DNA of 6,758 nucleotides from Gammaproteobacteria bacterium (GTDB lineage Bacteria > Pseudomonadota > Gammaproteobacteria > HK1). The stretch is from NCBI GenBank assembly GCA_020444775.1, contig JAGRHX010001161.1, positions 1 to 6,758 on the forward strand. The letters are read 5' to 3'. Position 1 is the stretch's first letter. Every line of letters begins with the position of its first letter. The position numbers and the translations under genes are program-made. Below, in pieces: positions 1-6,494 of this stretch. Under the pieces are notes generated by a model. The model saw nothing but the letters and a program-made list of their open reading frames with translations, did not search any database and had not been told where the DNA came from.

Positions 1-1
1 T

Positions 2-1441
2 ATACTCCCAGTCGGTCCTATACTCTATGCGCGGGGTGTGAACGGGGCGCGGCTGCGGCTGGCGGCCCAGCTGGTGTTGCCCGTGGCGCAGCCCGCACCG
101 GCGCTGGTCGACGCGGACGGTGCCAGCGTGCAGCCCGAGCCGCTGTGGACCGAGGACGCGGTTCGCGGCTGGATCTATAGATTCGAGCTGCCGCTCGGTA
201 CGTGCACCGGCTATCAGCTGCCTGGTATCGGCGCCGGACACTTTCCGGTCGATACTGACTTCGATGGTGCGCTCAGGATCGGCTTCGTGTCCTGCAACGG
301 CAGGGCGGACGCCGACACCGCGTGGCCCGATGACAGCCGCAACGCCATGTGGTCGAGGCTGCGTGCCGAGCATCAGCGCGCGCCGATGCAGTTGCTGCTG
401 CAAGGCGGTGACCAACTGTATGCGGACGGTGTGCTGAAGGCGCATGCCGAGGTCGGTGACTGGCTGCGCGGCGATCCAGGGCGGCAGTCCCCGAACGTGT
501 CCGCGGCCGTCGAGACAGCCATTCGTCGCTACTATCTGCGCACCTATATACGCTGCTTCGAGCGCACGGATACGGCCTGGCTGATGGCCCGGGTGCCGTC
601 CCTGATGATGTGGGACGACCACGATATCGTCGATGGTTGGGGTAGTCTGAAAGAGCAGCGGCTGGACAGCCCGATCGGCCAGGCGGTGTTCGACAACGCG
701 CGTCGATTCTTCATGCGCTTCCAGCTCGGCTGCGCCGAGCACGAGTCGCCGCCGAATGCGCTGGACGGCAACGGCCGGAATCTGGGGTGGATCTGCCGTC
801 TACCCGGCTTCAGCGTGCTCGCGCCGGATCTGCGATCAGAGCGACGCCCGCACCGGGTGCTGGGCGAGCCCAGCTGGACCGCTCTGGAGCGGGCGCTGGC
901 TGCTCTGGACGTCGCGTGGGAAGGTTCTGCGGAGAGACTGCTGGTGTTGTCCAGCGTGCCCGCGCTCGGGCCCCGCTTGTCCTGGCTGGAGCACGTGGCC
1001 CGTTTCCTGCCCGGCGCTGGCCAGTACCGTGACGATCTGCGCGACCAATGGCAGAGCCGCGCGCATCGCGAGGAATGGCGTCGTTTCCTCAGCTTGCTGG
1101 TCGAGCAGACTGCCAGGCGTGACGTGACGGTGCTGTCTGGCGAGATCCATCTGGCCACTCGCGGTCAGATGCAGGGGCACGGCCGCGTGCTGCACCAGCT
1201 GGTTGCGTCTGGTATCGCACATCCGCCGCCGCCGTCGGCGTTCGCGTTCGCCTTGGGCATGCTGGCCAGTCTGGGCGAGAATCCGCTGCCCGGACATCCG
1301 ATCACGCTGCACCCGTTGCCCGGTCGGCGTCGAACCTACACCAACGAGCGCAATTTCCTGATACTGGAGCGCCGGTCCGGCCGCTGGTCGGCACACTGGG
1401 AGACCGAGCACGGCGGGCCGAGCGATGTCCTGTCCATTTGA
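2..1441 (+). CDS. PhoD-like metallophosphatase (alkaline phosphatase D family), 5' end outside window
   Basis: Predicted metal-dependent phosphatase or phosphodiesterase with a calcineurin-like fold; the substrate is unknown. Numbering from the GTG at 38, the visible motifs in order are VSCNG (84-88), GGDQLYAD (123-130), WDDHD (192-196) and SGEIH (367-371). Together they supply the Asp, His and Glu residues expected for the metal centre of PhoD-type enzymes. The last motif has Glu where many PhoD proteins have Asp (SGDxH); I believe this is usual in this subfamily. Start: a GTG at 38 is possible but has no Shine-Dalgarno before it. The same frame stays open to position 2 and reads ILPVGPILYARG, which is protein-like, so the gene most likely begins just left of the window and I call it partial. 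I see no signal peptide in the visible part, so a cytoplasmic location is likely. The stop lies 50 bp before the ATG of the TPP enzyme on the same strand, suggesting co-transcription. Confidence 0.88.
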   Translation: MLPVGPILYARGVNGARLRLAAQLVLPVAQPAPALVDADGASVQPEPLWTEDAVRGWIYRFELPLGTCTGYQLPGIGAGHFPVDTDFDGALRIGFVSCNGRADADTAWPDDSRNAMWSRLRAEHQRAPMQLLLQGGDQLYADGVLKAHAEVGDWLRGDPGRQSPNVSAAVETAIRRYYLRTYIRCFERTDTAWLMARVPSLMMWDDHDIVDGWGSLKEQRLDSPIGQAVFDNARRFFMRFQLGCAEHESPPNALDGNGRNLGWICRLPGFSVLAPDLRSERRPHRVLGEPSWTALERALAALDVAWEGSAERLLVLSSVPALGPRLSWLEHVARFLPGAGQYRDDLRDQWQSRAHREEWRRFLSLLVEQTARRDVTVLSGEIHLATRGQMQGHGRVLHQLVASGIAHPPPPSAFAFALGMLASLGENPLPGHPITLHPLPGRRRTYTNERNFLILERRSGRWSAHWETEHGGPSDVLSI

Positions 1442-1481
1442 ACCCCGCCGGCCGGGCTGAACGGTTCGGTGGCAACCCGCC

Positions 1482-1486
1482 AGGAG
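1482..1486 (+). promoter_or_regulatory. Shine-Dalgarno AGGAG deciding the start of the TPP enzyme
   Basis: AGGAG lies five bases before the ATG at 1492. It decides between that ATG and an in-frame TTG at 1438, which overlaps the phosphatase stop but has no purine-rich site before it. The extra 18 residues from the TTG would be Gly/Pro/Arg-rich and precede the normal N-terminus of the family. Confidence 0.7.
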
Positions 1487-1491
1487 CGCAC

Positions 1492-3114
1492 ATGAACAAT
1501 GCCGATCTCATCGTCAAGACCCTGCGCGAGGCGGGCGTGACCCATGGCTTTGGCGTGCCAAGTGGTAACGTCCTGCCGTTCATCGAGGCGATGCGAGCCG
1601 GTGGCATCGAGTTCGTGCTCACCGCCCACGAAGGCTCGGCCGCCTTCGCGGCTGATGTGATGGGCCGGCTGACCGGCGCGCCCGGGCTATGCGTGGCCAC
1701 GCTCGGCCCCGGCGCAACCAATCTGACCACCGGCGTAGGCGATGCCTGGCTGGACCGTTCGCCGATGGTGGCCATCACCTGCAATCTGAACGTCGCCCAG
1801 CTCGGCCGTCGCATCCAGATGTACATCGATCATCACGCGCTGTTCGCGCCGTTGACCAAGACGACCCTGCCTCTGCGCACTGGGGCGGTCGCCCAGACGC
1901 TCTCGCAGGCTCTGCAGACGGCCCTGGACGAGCCGGTCGGACCGGTGCACCTGGATCTACCCGAGGACGTGGCCCTGGCCGAGGCCGGCGAATCCATGCC
2001 GGCCCTGCCCGAGGGGCGCGGGCTGGCGGCGGCCGACGAGACGGCGCTCGCCGCCTTTGATGCCCGTCTGCGTCAGGCGCAACGACCGGTCGCCGTGATC
2101 GGCGCAGCGGCGATGCGGATGCGCGATCACGCCAGGCTGCTGGCCTTCATCGAGCATCACCAGCTGCCATTCGCGACCACCACCATGGCCAAGGGACTCA
2201 TCGACGAGCGTCATCCGTTGTCGGTGGGCTGCATCGAGCGTGCCTGCCGGCAGCTGCAACGACGTTTCCTGCGCGGTGCCGATCTCATCGTCGGTCTGGG
2301 CTACGACGTGGTCGAGGTGGAGTACGAGGCCTGGATCGACGATGTGCCGTTGATTGCGCTCGATATCGAGACGGTGGACGCGGCCGACTCGGTACGTCTG
2401 GAGGCCGAGCTGGTTGGCGATCTGGACGATGCGCTGCAACGGCTGGTGACCCGGCCAGCACACGCCCACCAGCTGTCGAGTGAGGCGGTCGGTCAGCACC
2501 GCAGGGCCTACCAGCAGGCGCTGCGCCCGAACGGCGAGGGCTTCATGGTGCATCAAGCCATCGACGTGGTCCGTGACGTGTTGCCACGAAACGGTATTCT
2601 TGCCTTCGACGTCGGCGCGCACACCCACCAGATTGCCGGTCAGTGGACCGCGCATACGCCACGCAGCTTCCTCATCACCAATGGCTGGTCATCGATGGGT
2701 TTTGGTCTGCCCGCGGCCATCGCCGCCAAGCTGGCACGGCCGATGGCACCGGTGGTGGCGGTCATCGGCGACGGCTGTTTCCAGATGACCTGCGGCGAGG
2801 TGGCCACCGCCAGACGGCTGGGGCTGGCCTTGCCGATCGTGGTGTTGGTCGACGACTGGCTGTCGCTCATCCAGATCAAGCAGACCCGGCGTCAGATGCC
2901 GATCTATGGCACCCGTCTCGCGCCGGAGCAGCTGGTGGTTGGCAGTCTAGGCAACGTCTCGACCCCGGCGCACTATTTCGGCGTGCCGGCCGTGGGCGTG
3001 GACTCCGCCGAGCAGCTGCGTGAGACACTGACCGGTGCATTGAACGCGGATGGCCCGACCGTCATCGAAGCCAGGGTGCGGGCCGACCACTACATGCAGA
3101 CGGTGTTCGACTGA
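1492..3114 (+). CDS. Thiamine-diphosphate-dependent enzyme, acetolactate synthase-like
   Basis: A 540-residue TPP enzyme of the acetolactate synthase / pyruvate oxidase / decarboxylase superfamily; the reaction is probably decarboxylation of a 2-oxoacid with or without carboligation. The N-terminal pyrimidine-binding domain (about 1-165) carries the catalytic Glu47 in AHEGSAA and the GPGATN loop (72-77). A central domain follows (about 190-320). The C-terminal diphosphate-binding domain (about 350-535) has GDG at 426-428, the Mg-binding start of the TPP motif. Its second metal ligand, 27 residues after Asp427, is Asp454 (LVDDW) rather than the common Asn. From memory, catabolic AlsS-type acetolactate synthases also use Asp there, so this is probably functional. 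No regulatory small subunit (IlvN/IlvH type) lies nearby, which argues against a branched-chain biosynthetic enzyme. Length is normal for the superfamily. The substrate cannot be read from the sequence: acetolactate synthase, sulfopyruvate- or phosphonopyruvate-type decarboxylase or another 2-oxoacid lyase all remain possible. It is probably in an operon with the phosphatase upstream. Confidence 0.88.
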   Translation: MNNADLIVKTLREAGVTHGFGVPSGNVLPFIEAMRAGGIEFVLTAHEGSAAFAADVMGRLTGAPGLCVATLGPGATNLTTGVGDAWLDRSPMVAITCNLNVAQLGRRIQMYIDHHALFAPLTKTTLPLRTGAVAQTLSQALQTALDEPVGPVHLDLPEDVALAEAGESMPALPEGRGLAAADETALAAFDARLRQAQRPVAVIGAAAMRMRDHARLLAFIEHHQLPFATTTMAKGLIDERHPLSVGCIERACRQLQRRFLRGADLIVGLGYDVVEVEYEAWIDDVPLIALDIETVDAADSVRLEAELVGDLDDALQRLVTRPAHAHQLSSEAVGQHRRAYQQALRPNGEGFMVHQAIDVVRDVLPRNGILAFDVGAHTHQIAGQWTAHTPRSFLITNGWSSMGFGLPAAIAAKLARPMAPVVAVIGDGCFQMTCGEVATARRLGLALPIVVLVDDWLSLIQIKQTRRQMPIYGTRLAPEQLVVGSLGNVSTPAHYFGVPAVGVDSAEQLRETLTGALNADGPTVIEARVRADHYMQTVFD

Positions 3115-3158
3115 CACGGGGCGGCTGGGAGTCTAGATGTTCCGGGGTACGGGTGACC

Positions 3159-3566
3159 TCAGCGGGGCTCGGGCCGGCGCGAGAGCCAGACCGCGACCGC
3201 GGCCAGGCTCAGCCCGACCGCCAGCAGCCAGACCGGCGCCGGCGCGCTCAGCAGCCACCATAGCAGGAAGCCCACGCTCATCCCGGTCACGGCGAACAGC
3301 TTGGCCCGGCGACTCATCTCACCACGCTCGATGAAGGCACGCACCGCGGAGCCGAAGGTCGGATGCCCATAGACGCGTGCGGCCAGCGCCGGCGAGCTGC
3401 GTAGCCAGCACCAGACGGCCAGGATCCAGAAAATCGTGGTCGGCAGCAGCGGTACGAACATGCCGATCACCCCGAGCCCGAAGCAAAGCCAGCCCAGGAT
3501 CAGGAGCAGCAGGCGGGGCGCAGCGGGCAGATTGGGCATCGAATCAGCGTTCACATCGTTCAGCAT
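3159..3566 (-). CDS. DUF454 / YbaN-family inner membrane protein
   Basis: A 135-residue hydrophobic protein matching DUF454 (E. coli YbaN); its biochemical role is unknown. Visible features: a short polar N-terminus, a first membrane segment (about 18-38) ending in the family signature VPLLPTTIF (38-46), a second hydrophobic stretch (about 46-55), a polar region YGHPTFGSAVRAFIERGEMSRRAK (66-89, here split by position: HPTFG at 68-72, SRRAK at 85-89), and two further segments (about 90-107 and 111-128). It ends in a basic RRPEPR tail. The frame is open upstream to 3746, but I chose the ATG at 3566 because GGAG sits four bases before it and the family begins close to this point. The upstream residues look unlike the family. 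The gene is convergent with the TPP enzyme (44 bp between stops) and divergent from the dioxygenase. Confidence 0.85.
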   Translation of the reverse strand: MLNDVNADSMPNLPAAPRLLLLILGWLCFGLGVIGMFVPLLPTTIFWILAVWCWLRSSPALAARVYGHPTFGSAVRAFIERGEMSRRAKLFAVTGMSVGFLLWWLLSAPAPVWLLAVGLSLAAVAVWLSRRPEPR

Positions 3567-3570
3567 GGGG

Positions 3571-3574
3571 CTCC
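3571..3574 (-). promoter_or_regulatory. Shine-Dalgarno GGAG for the DUF454 gene
   Basis: On the minus strand GGAG precedes the ATG at 3566 by four bases. The alternative in-frame ATG at 3539 has no such site, and the long upstream extension to 3746 is not supported by family length. Confidence 0.5.
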
Positions 3575-3851
3575 GGCTCGTGCAATGTCTGAGCGTCTCA
3601 TGCAAGCAGCGTATGGTGAGCAGCGGACCAGCGACACAACAGGGCAGTAGGACAGCCGCGGTCCAGGCGCCTTGAATTGGTGTCCTTCGCCGAGGTTTCC
3701 CGCCCTCGTGTCGTACGCATCTGTAGTCCTGCTCTGGCAGCGTCACCGCGCTATCGGTTGCTTACACAGGATCCTTTGCCACGGTGCGCGAAGATGCGTA
3801 TCTGTACCGACCCGGCTACGGCGCGACGGACCGTGGTCTGAGTCCCGCACG

Positions 3852-3878
3852 TCGACAGCCTCGAACATTTAGCATACT
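3852..3878 (+). promoter_or_regulatory. Candidate sigma-70 promoter for the dioxygenase gene
   Basis: TCGACA at 3852-3857 matches the -35 consensus at five of six positions. CATACT at 3873-3878 matches the -10 consensus at four of six. The spacer is 15 bases, shorter than ideal. The -10 box falls in the only AT-rich patch of this intergenic region. Transcription would start near 3885, giving a leader of roughly 130 bases before the ATG at 4017. This is inference from pattern only. Confidence 0.3.
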
Positions 3879-3927
3879 TTCTCGTTGGCCGTGCGGTCTC
3901 GCGCGGAACTACGAACGCAAGCACCAG

Positions 3928-3956
3928 GGGTCCATGGGCCGGCAGGCCGTGGACCC
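3928..3956 (+). promoter_or_regulatory. Strong hairpin in the dioxygenase leader
   Basis: The arm GGGTCCATGG (3928-3937) pairs with CCGTGGACCC (3947-3956) over ten base pairs with one G-U. Two further C-G pairs (3939-3940 with 3945-3946) extend it past one bulged G and close a GGCA tetraloop. It lies 60 bases before the dioxygenase ATG and has no T-run after it, so it is not a simple intrinsic terminator. It could affect mRNA stability or translation, or be a protein-binding site in DNA. I recognise no known riboswitch class. Confidence 0.5.
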
Positions 3957-4016
3957 GGACATCGAAAGCGCGGCGCGAGCGGCGGTGGCCGGCGCGTCCA
4001 AGACGGGGCGGCATCG

Positions 4017-5048
4017 ATGGAGACCATGGTTCGACAACCGATTGTGCGACAACCGATAAGCGGTCCGGCGGCCTGGCGTGGCGAGCAGCTCCGCGAGCCG
4101 GCCGAATGGACCATCCAGCTGAGCGCCGAGCAGATCGAGGACATCGAGCAGGCGTTGGCCGGCTGTGAGGCCCGGCGGTTGTCCCTGTTCGATGTCGGTC
4201 GCGAGGATTTTCCCCTACCTGTAGCCGGGCCGGCGCTCGAGGCACTGAGCAGCGGCCTCGAGGACGGTCATGGATTCGCCCTGCTGCGCGGTCTGCCGGT
4301 GGCGCGCTGGGGAGAGGCGCGCTCCCGGCTGGCGTTGTGGGGGCTGGGCACACATCTGGGCTGGGCCGAGGTGCAGGATGCGGCCGGCAACCTGATGCAC
4401 GACGTGCGTGACGTCGGTCGCCGGTTCGGCTCGGACGACACCATCCGTTATTTCCAGACCCGCGAATCCATCGATTTCCACAACGACGGCGCCGACATCT
4501 TTGCCCTGATGTGTCTGAAGGCCGGCCTGCAGGGCGGCCGCAGCAGGCTCGCGAGCGCGGTCGAGGTGTTCAACGAGATCGTGCGCCGGCGCCCCGACCT
4601 GGCCGAGGTGCTGCAGCAGCCGTTTCATTTCGACGCCCGCGGCCAGCACAGCGGCGGCGCCAGGACCCAGCACATCCCGGTGTACGCCTTCGAGCAGGGC
4701 GCGCCCAGCATCATCATGAAGTCCATGTACATCCGCGCCGCGCAGCGTTTCGAGGATGTGCCCCCGCTCAGCCAGGCGCAGGTCGAGGCCCTGGCCCTGT
4801 TGGATTCGATACCGGAGGAGCCGGGCATGGCCCTGGAATTCGATCTGAGCCCTGGGGACGTGCTGTTCGGCAACAACCACACCGTGTTGCATGCCCGCAC
4901 CGCGTTCACCAATCGCGACGAGCCGGGTGAGCAGCGGCATCTGCTGCGTCTGTGGCTCACGGTTCCGAACGGACGGCCCTTGCCGCCACACTACGCCGAC
5001 ACCCGGGAGTTCGGGCCGAGCTACGCGCGCCGCGTGCGCGCCAGATGA
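4017..5048 (+). CDS. TauD/TfdA-family Fe(II)/2-oxoglutarate-dependent dioxygenase
   Basis: A 343-residue non-heme iron oxygenase predicted to couple 2-oxoglutarate decarboxylation to hydroxylation of an unidentified substrate in the cytoplasm. The iron-binding triad is visible: His155-x-Asp157 in FHNDGAD and the distal His292 in TVLHARTAF. Arg307 in QRHLLRLWL aligns with the 2-oxoglutarate-binding Arg of TauD, and Arg311 with its second Arg. Other family-like parts are GFALLRGLP (86-94) and the end segment WLTVPNGRPLPP (313-324). Length is somewhat above E. coli TauD, with a longer loop between the distal His and the Arg. Start: the ATG at 4017 is the first in frame, with a G-rich stretch (4005-4008) eight bases upstream. 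The ATG at 4026 is a close alternative, preceded by GGAG but only three bases away. A longer form from a TTG at 3885 would add 44 Gly/Arg-rich residues and is unlikely. It stands alone, with 142 bp to the next gene. A TauD-like fold alone does not show that taurine is the substrate. Confidence 0.88.
   Translation: METMVRQPIVRQPISGPAAWRGEQLREPAEWTIQLSAEQIEDIEQALAGCEARRLSLFDVGREDFPLPVAGPALEALSSGLEDGHGFALLRGLPVARWGEARSRLALWGLGTHLGWAEVQDAAGNLMHDVRDVGRRFGSDDTIRYFQTRESIDFHNDGADIFALMCLKAGLQGGRSRLASAVEVFNEIVRRRPDLAEVLQQPFHFDARGQHSGGARTQHIPVYAFEQGAPSIIMKSMYIRAAQRFEDVPPLSQAQVEALALLDSIPEEPGMALEFDLSPGDVLFGNNHTVLHARTAFTNRDEPGEQRHLLRLWLTVPNGRPLPPHYADTREFGPSYARRVRAR
4029..4058 (+). repeat. Two tandem 15-bp units encoding VRQPI-VRQPI
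   Basis: The unit GTTCGACAACCGATT (4029-4043) is followed directly by GTGCGACAACCGATA (4044-4058), differing at two third or wobble positions. Translated, it duplicates five residues at the extreme N-terminus of the dioxygenase, ahead of the conserved domain. The duplication is in frame and probably neutral. Confidence 0.8.
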
Positions 5049-5056
5049 TGCATCCA

Positions 5057-5083
5057 GGCGTCGGCGTGGGTCACGCCGGTGTC
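5057..5083 (+). terminator. Stem-loop after the dioxygenase gene, possible terminator
   Basis: GGCGTCGGCGTG (5057-5068) pairs with CACGCCGGTGTC (5072-5083) around a three-base loop, giving 12 pairs of which three are G-U. It begins eight bases after the dioxygenase stop. No T-run follows, so it is at best an imperfect intrinsic terminator. Protection of the mRNA 3' end or Rho-assisted termination fits equally well. Confidence 0.4.
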
Positions 5084-5190
5084 ATGAATGGAAGGTAGAA
5101 CAGACGGCCAGGCTGTCGGACCCATGCGCTCCGAAGACCAGTCGCAAGCAACTCCATTAATCTCGACGCCTGAACCGGGGATGGCCCGAC

Positions 5191-5817
5191 ATGCACAATG
5201 GCATCAATCAATCTACACCGACCGCCGGCTCGAGAGCCTTGCTGCGCTGGCTGCTGCTGCCCGCCCTGATGGCACTGGCGCCGCTGGCGTTGGCGCACGA
5301 GGGCGCTGGCGTCGCGGGTGGCCTGCTGAGCGGTTTGCTGCATCCGCTGGCCGGTCCGGACCATGTCTGCGCGATGGTCGCCGTCGGTCTGTGGGGCGCG
5401 TTCCTCGGCAGCCCGGCGATCTGGACCCTGCCCGTGGTCTTCCCACTGGTGATGGCATTCGGCGGCGCCCTGGGCGTGCTGGGTGTGCACGTGCCGGCGG
5501 TCGAGATCGGCATCGCGGCATCGGCCATCGTGCTCGGGCTGATGGTCTTGTGCGCGGCGCGTCCGGCGCTGTGGATCGCCGCGGTCCTGGTCGGCGTGTT
5601 CGCGATCTTTCACGGCCATGCGCATGGCACAGAGCTGCCCTCGGCGGCCAATCCGCTCGCCTACAGCATCGGCTTCGTGGTCTCCACCGGTCTGCTGCAC
5701 CTGTTCGGGATTGCCTTCGGCCTGCTGACCCGCTGGCCGGCGGGCCGGATCGCCGTGCGCGCCGGCGGCATGCTGATCGCCCTGGCCGGAGGTGCGTTCC
5801 TGACCGGGATCGCTTGA
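5191..5817 (+). CDS. HupE/UreJ-family membrane protein (probable nickel/cobalt permease)
   Basis: A 208-residue integral membrane protein of the HupE/UreJ family, whose studied members take up nickel (or cobalt) for hydrogenase or urease maturation. It has a signal-peptide-like N-terminus: basic residues, a Leu-rich core, and likely cleavage after LALA at 35, before HEG. The family metal signature H-P-x-x-G-x-D-H is intact at 51-58 (HPLAGPDH). A second His cluster is at 141-150 (HGHAHGTELP), and the segment AYSIGFVVSTGLLHLFGI (157-174) is typical. About six further hydrophobic segments follow the leader. The ATG at 5191 has GGGG (5177-5180) ten bases before it. An ATG at 5181 is in another frame and not used. 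No hydrogenase or urease gene is present, so the metal and client enzyme are unknown. The stop overlaps the start of a second, related gene, implying co-translation. Confidence 0.88.
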   Translation: MHNGINQSTPTAGSRALLRWLLLPALMALAPLALAHEGAGVAGGLLSGLLHPLAGPDHVCAMVAVGLWGAFLGSPAIWTLPVVFPLVMAFGGALGVLGVHVPAVEIGIAASAIVLGLMVLCAARPALWIAAVLVGVFAIFHGHAHGTELPSAANPLAYSIGFVVSTGLLHLFGIAFGLLTRWPAGRIAVRAGGMLIALAGGAFLTGIA

Positions 5818-6449
5818 CCGATGGCGGTGCGCGCGCAGGCCGTCGCCTGACGCGCGCGCTGCGCCGCGGATCGTGGGGTGGCATCGCCATCGTCGCCAGC
5901 CCGGCGGCCTCGGCGCATACCGCCGGCGATGGCGCGGGTGCCTTCTATGCGGGGCTGGGCCATCTGTTCTCGGATCCGGCCCACGTCCTGTTGCTGTTGG
6001 CCATCGGCCTCGGGCTCGGCCTGCGGCCGTCGCCGACCGCCCGGTTCGGTACCTGGTCCTTCTGCCTGACCTTGCTCGTCGGCCTGGGAGCGGCATTCGG
6101 TTTCGGCCTGTTACCGGGTCTGGACAGGTTGCTGCTGGCGCTGGCAGCCGTGACCGCACTGTCACTGGTGGTGGTCGGCGCGGTCTTGCCCGGCTGGGCG
6201 GTGCTGGGCATGGCCTCGTTGTCCGGTCTTGCCATCGGACTCGACTCGGCGCCCCCGGACGGGCCCTGGCAGGCCAGCTTGATGATGCTGTCAGGGACGC
6301 TGCTCGGTGCCTTGATGGGGGTGGTCTACGTAGTCGTGATCGTCGGTTACTTCCAGAAGCCGTGGCAGCGTATCGGGGTGCGTGTAGCGGGTTCGTGGAT
6401 CGCGGCCAGCGCCTTGCTGGTGCTGGCGCTGCGTTTTGCAGGCGTCTGA
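5814..6449 (+). CDS. Second HupE/UreJ-like membrane protein with divergent metal motif
   Basis: A 211-residue hydrophobic protein read in a different frame from its neighbour. No ATG is available near the beginning. I chose the TTG at 5814, whose TTGA overlaps the preceding stop by four bases, with GGGA four bases upstream. It yields a basic leader, a short hydrophobic core and a cleavage-like ASA before His35, matching the layout of the upstream protein. The segment FYAGLGHLFSDPAHVLLLLAIGL (44-66, motif H50-LFSDPA-H57) aligns with the HupE signature but keeps only the two His: the Gly and Asp are replaced. I recall a HupE/UreJ-like subfamily with P-A-H here, so this may be a real variant rather than decay. 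Later features are GLDSAPPD (142-149) and a C-terminal WQRIGVRVAGSW (184-195) before the last membrane segment. It probably works with, or modifies, the first HupE/UreJ protein. The frame is also open far upstream, so the start rests on overlap and leader logic and is uncertain. Confidence 0.68.
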   Translation: MTDGGARAGRRLTRALRRGSWGGIAIVASPAASAHTAGDGAGAFYAGLGHLFSDPAHVLLLLAIGLGLGLRPSPTARFGTWSFCLTLLVGLGAAFGFGLLPGLDRLLLALAAVTALSLVVVGAVLPGWAVLGMASLSGLAIGLDSAPPDGPWQASLMMLSGTLLGALMGVVYVVVIVGYFQKPWQRIGVRVAGSWIAASALLVLALRFAGV

Positions 6450-6464
6450 CCGGTTCGCCGCCGT

Positions 6465-6476
6465 ATTGCCGGCAAT
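6465..6476. promoter_or_regulatory. Perfect 12-bp palindrome, possible operator
   Basis: ATTGCCGGCAAT is its own reverse complement. It begins 15 bases after the stop of the second HupE/UreJ-like gene and covers the -35 box proposed for the DUF4169 gene. A dimeric regulator could bind here, but a perfect 12-mer also arises by chance in GC-rich DNA. Confidence 0.35.
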
Positions 6477-6494
6477 CAGCGGCTCTTCGATACT
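6466..6494 (+). promoter_or_regulatory. Candidate sigma-70 promoter for the DUF4169 gene
   Basis: TTGCCG (6466-6471) matches the -35 consensus at four of six bases, and GATACT (6489-6494) matches the -10 at four of six, with an ideal 17-base spacer. The start site would be near 6501, about 35 bases before the ATG at 6536. It suggests the small gene can be expressed independently of the HupE/UreJ pair. Pattern evidence only. Confidence 0.35.

Larger units (their letters stand above)
3567..4016. other. 450 bp intergenic region between divergent genes
   Basis: No convincing gene is seen on either strand. Short open frames here (for example a GTG-started one at 3784-4059 and a TTG-started extension of the dioxygenase from 3885) lack Shine-Dalgarno sites and have Arg/Gly/Cys-rich compositions typical of shadow frames in GC-rich DNA. 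The region must hold promoters for both the DUF454 gene (minus) and the dioxygenase (plus). The patch around 3865-3880 is clearly more AT-rich than its surroundings, and a strong hairpin follows at 3928-3956. I found no good sigma-70 match for the minus-strand gene. Confidence 0.6.

Noticed and set aside
1438..1491. TTG at 1438 as the TPP enzyme start, overlapping the phosphatase stop
   Set aside because: No Shine-Dalgarno there, unlike the AGGAG before the ATG at 1492, and the added residues precede the family N-terminus.
3590..3640. TTGTGT ... CATACG on the minus strand as promoter of the DUF454 gene
   Set aside because: Each box matches the consensus at only three of six positions; too weak to report.
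3567..3746. 60-residue N-terminal extension of the DUF454 protein
   Set aside because: The ATG at 3566 has GGAG and fits the family length. The extension is Cys/Arg-rich and unlike the family.
3784..4059. 91-codon GTG-started frame in the intergenic region
   Set aside because: No ribosome site at proper spacing, no recognisable family, and it runs into the dioxygenase start in another frame.
1492..5048. A sulfonate/taurine pathway linking the TPP enzyme and the TauD-like protein
   Set aside because: They are separated by a convergent gene and a 450 bp gap, no sulfonate transporter is present, and neither substrate can be read from the motifs.
5049..5190. Metal or cobalamin riboswitch before the HupE/UreJ gene
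   Set aside because: 142 bp with one terminator-like stem-loop at 5057-5083 and a small 6-bp hairpin at 5103-5117; no conserved riboswitch core recognised.
5088..5813. Upstream part of the 453-codon plus-strand frame that leads into the second HupE/UreJ-like gene
   Set aside because: It overlaps the canonical HupE/UreJ gene in another frame and gives Gly/Arg-rich sequence with no family resemblance. Only the part from about 5814 is protein-like.
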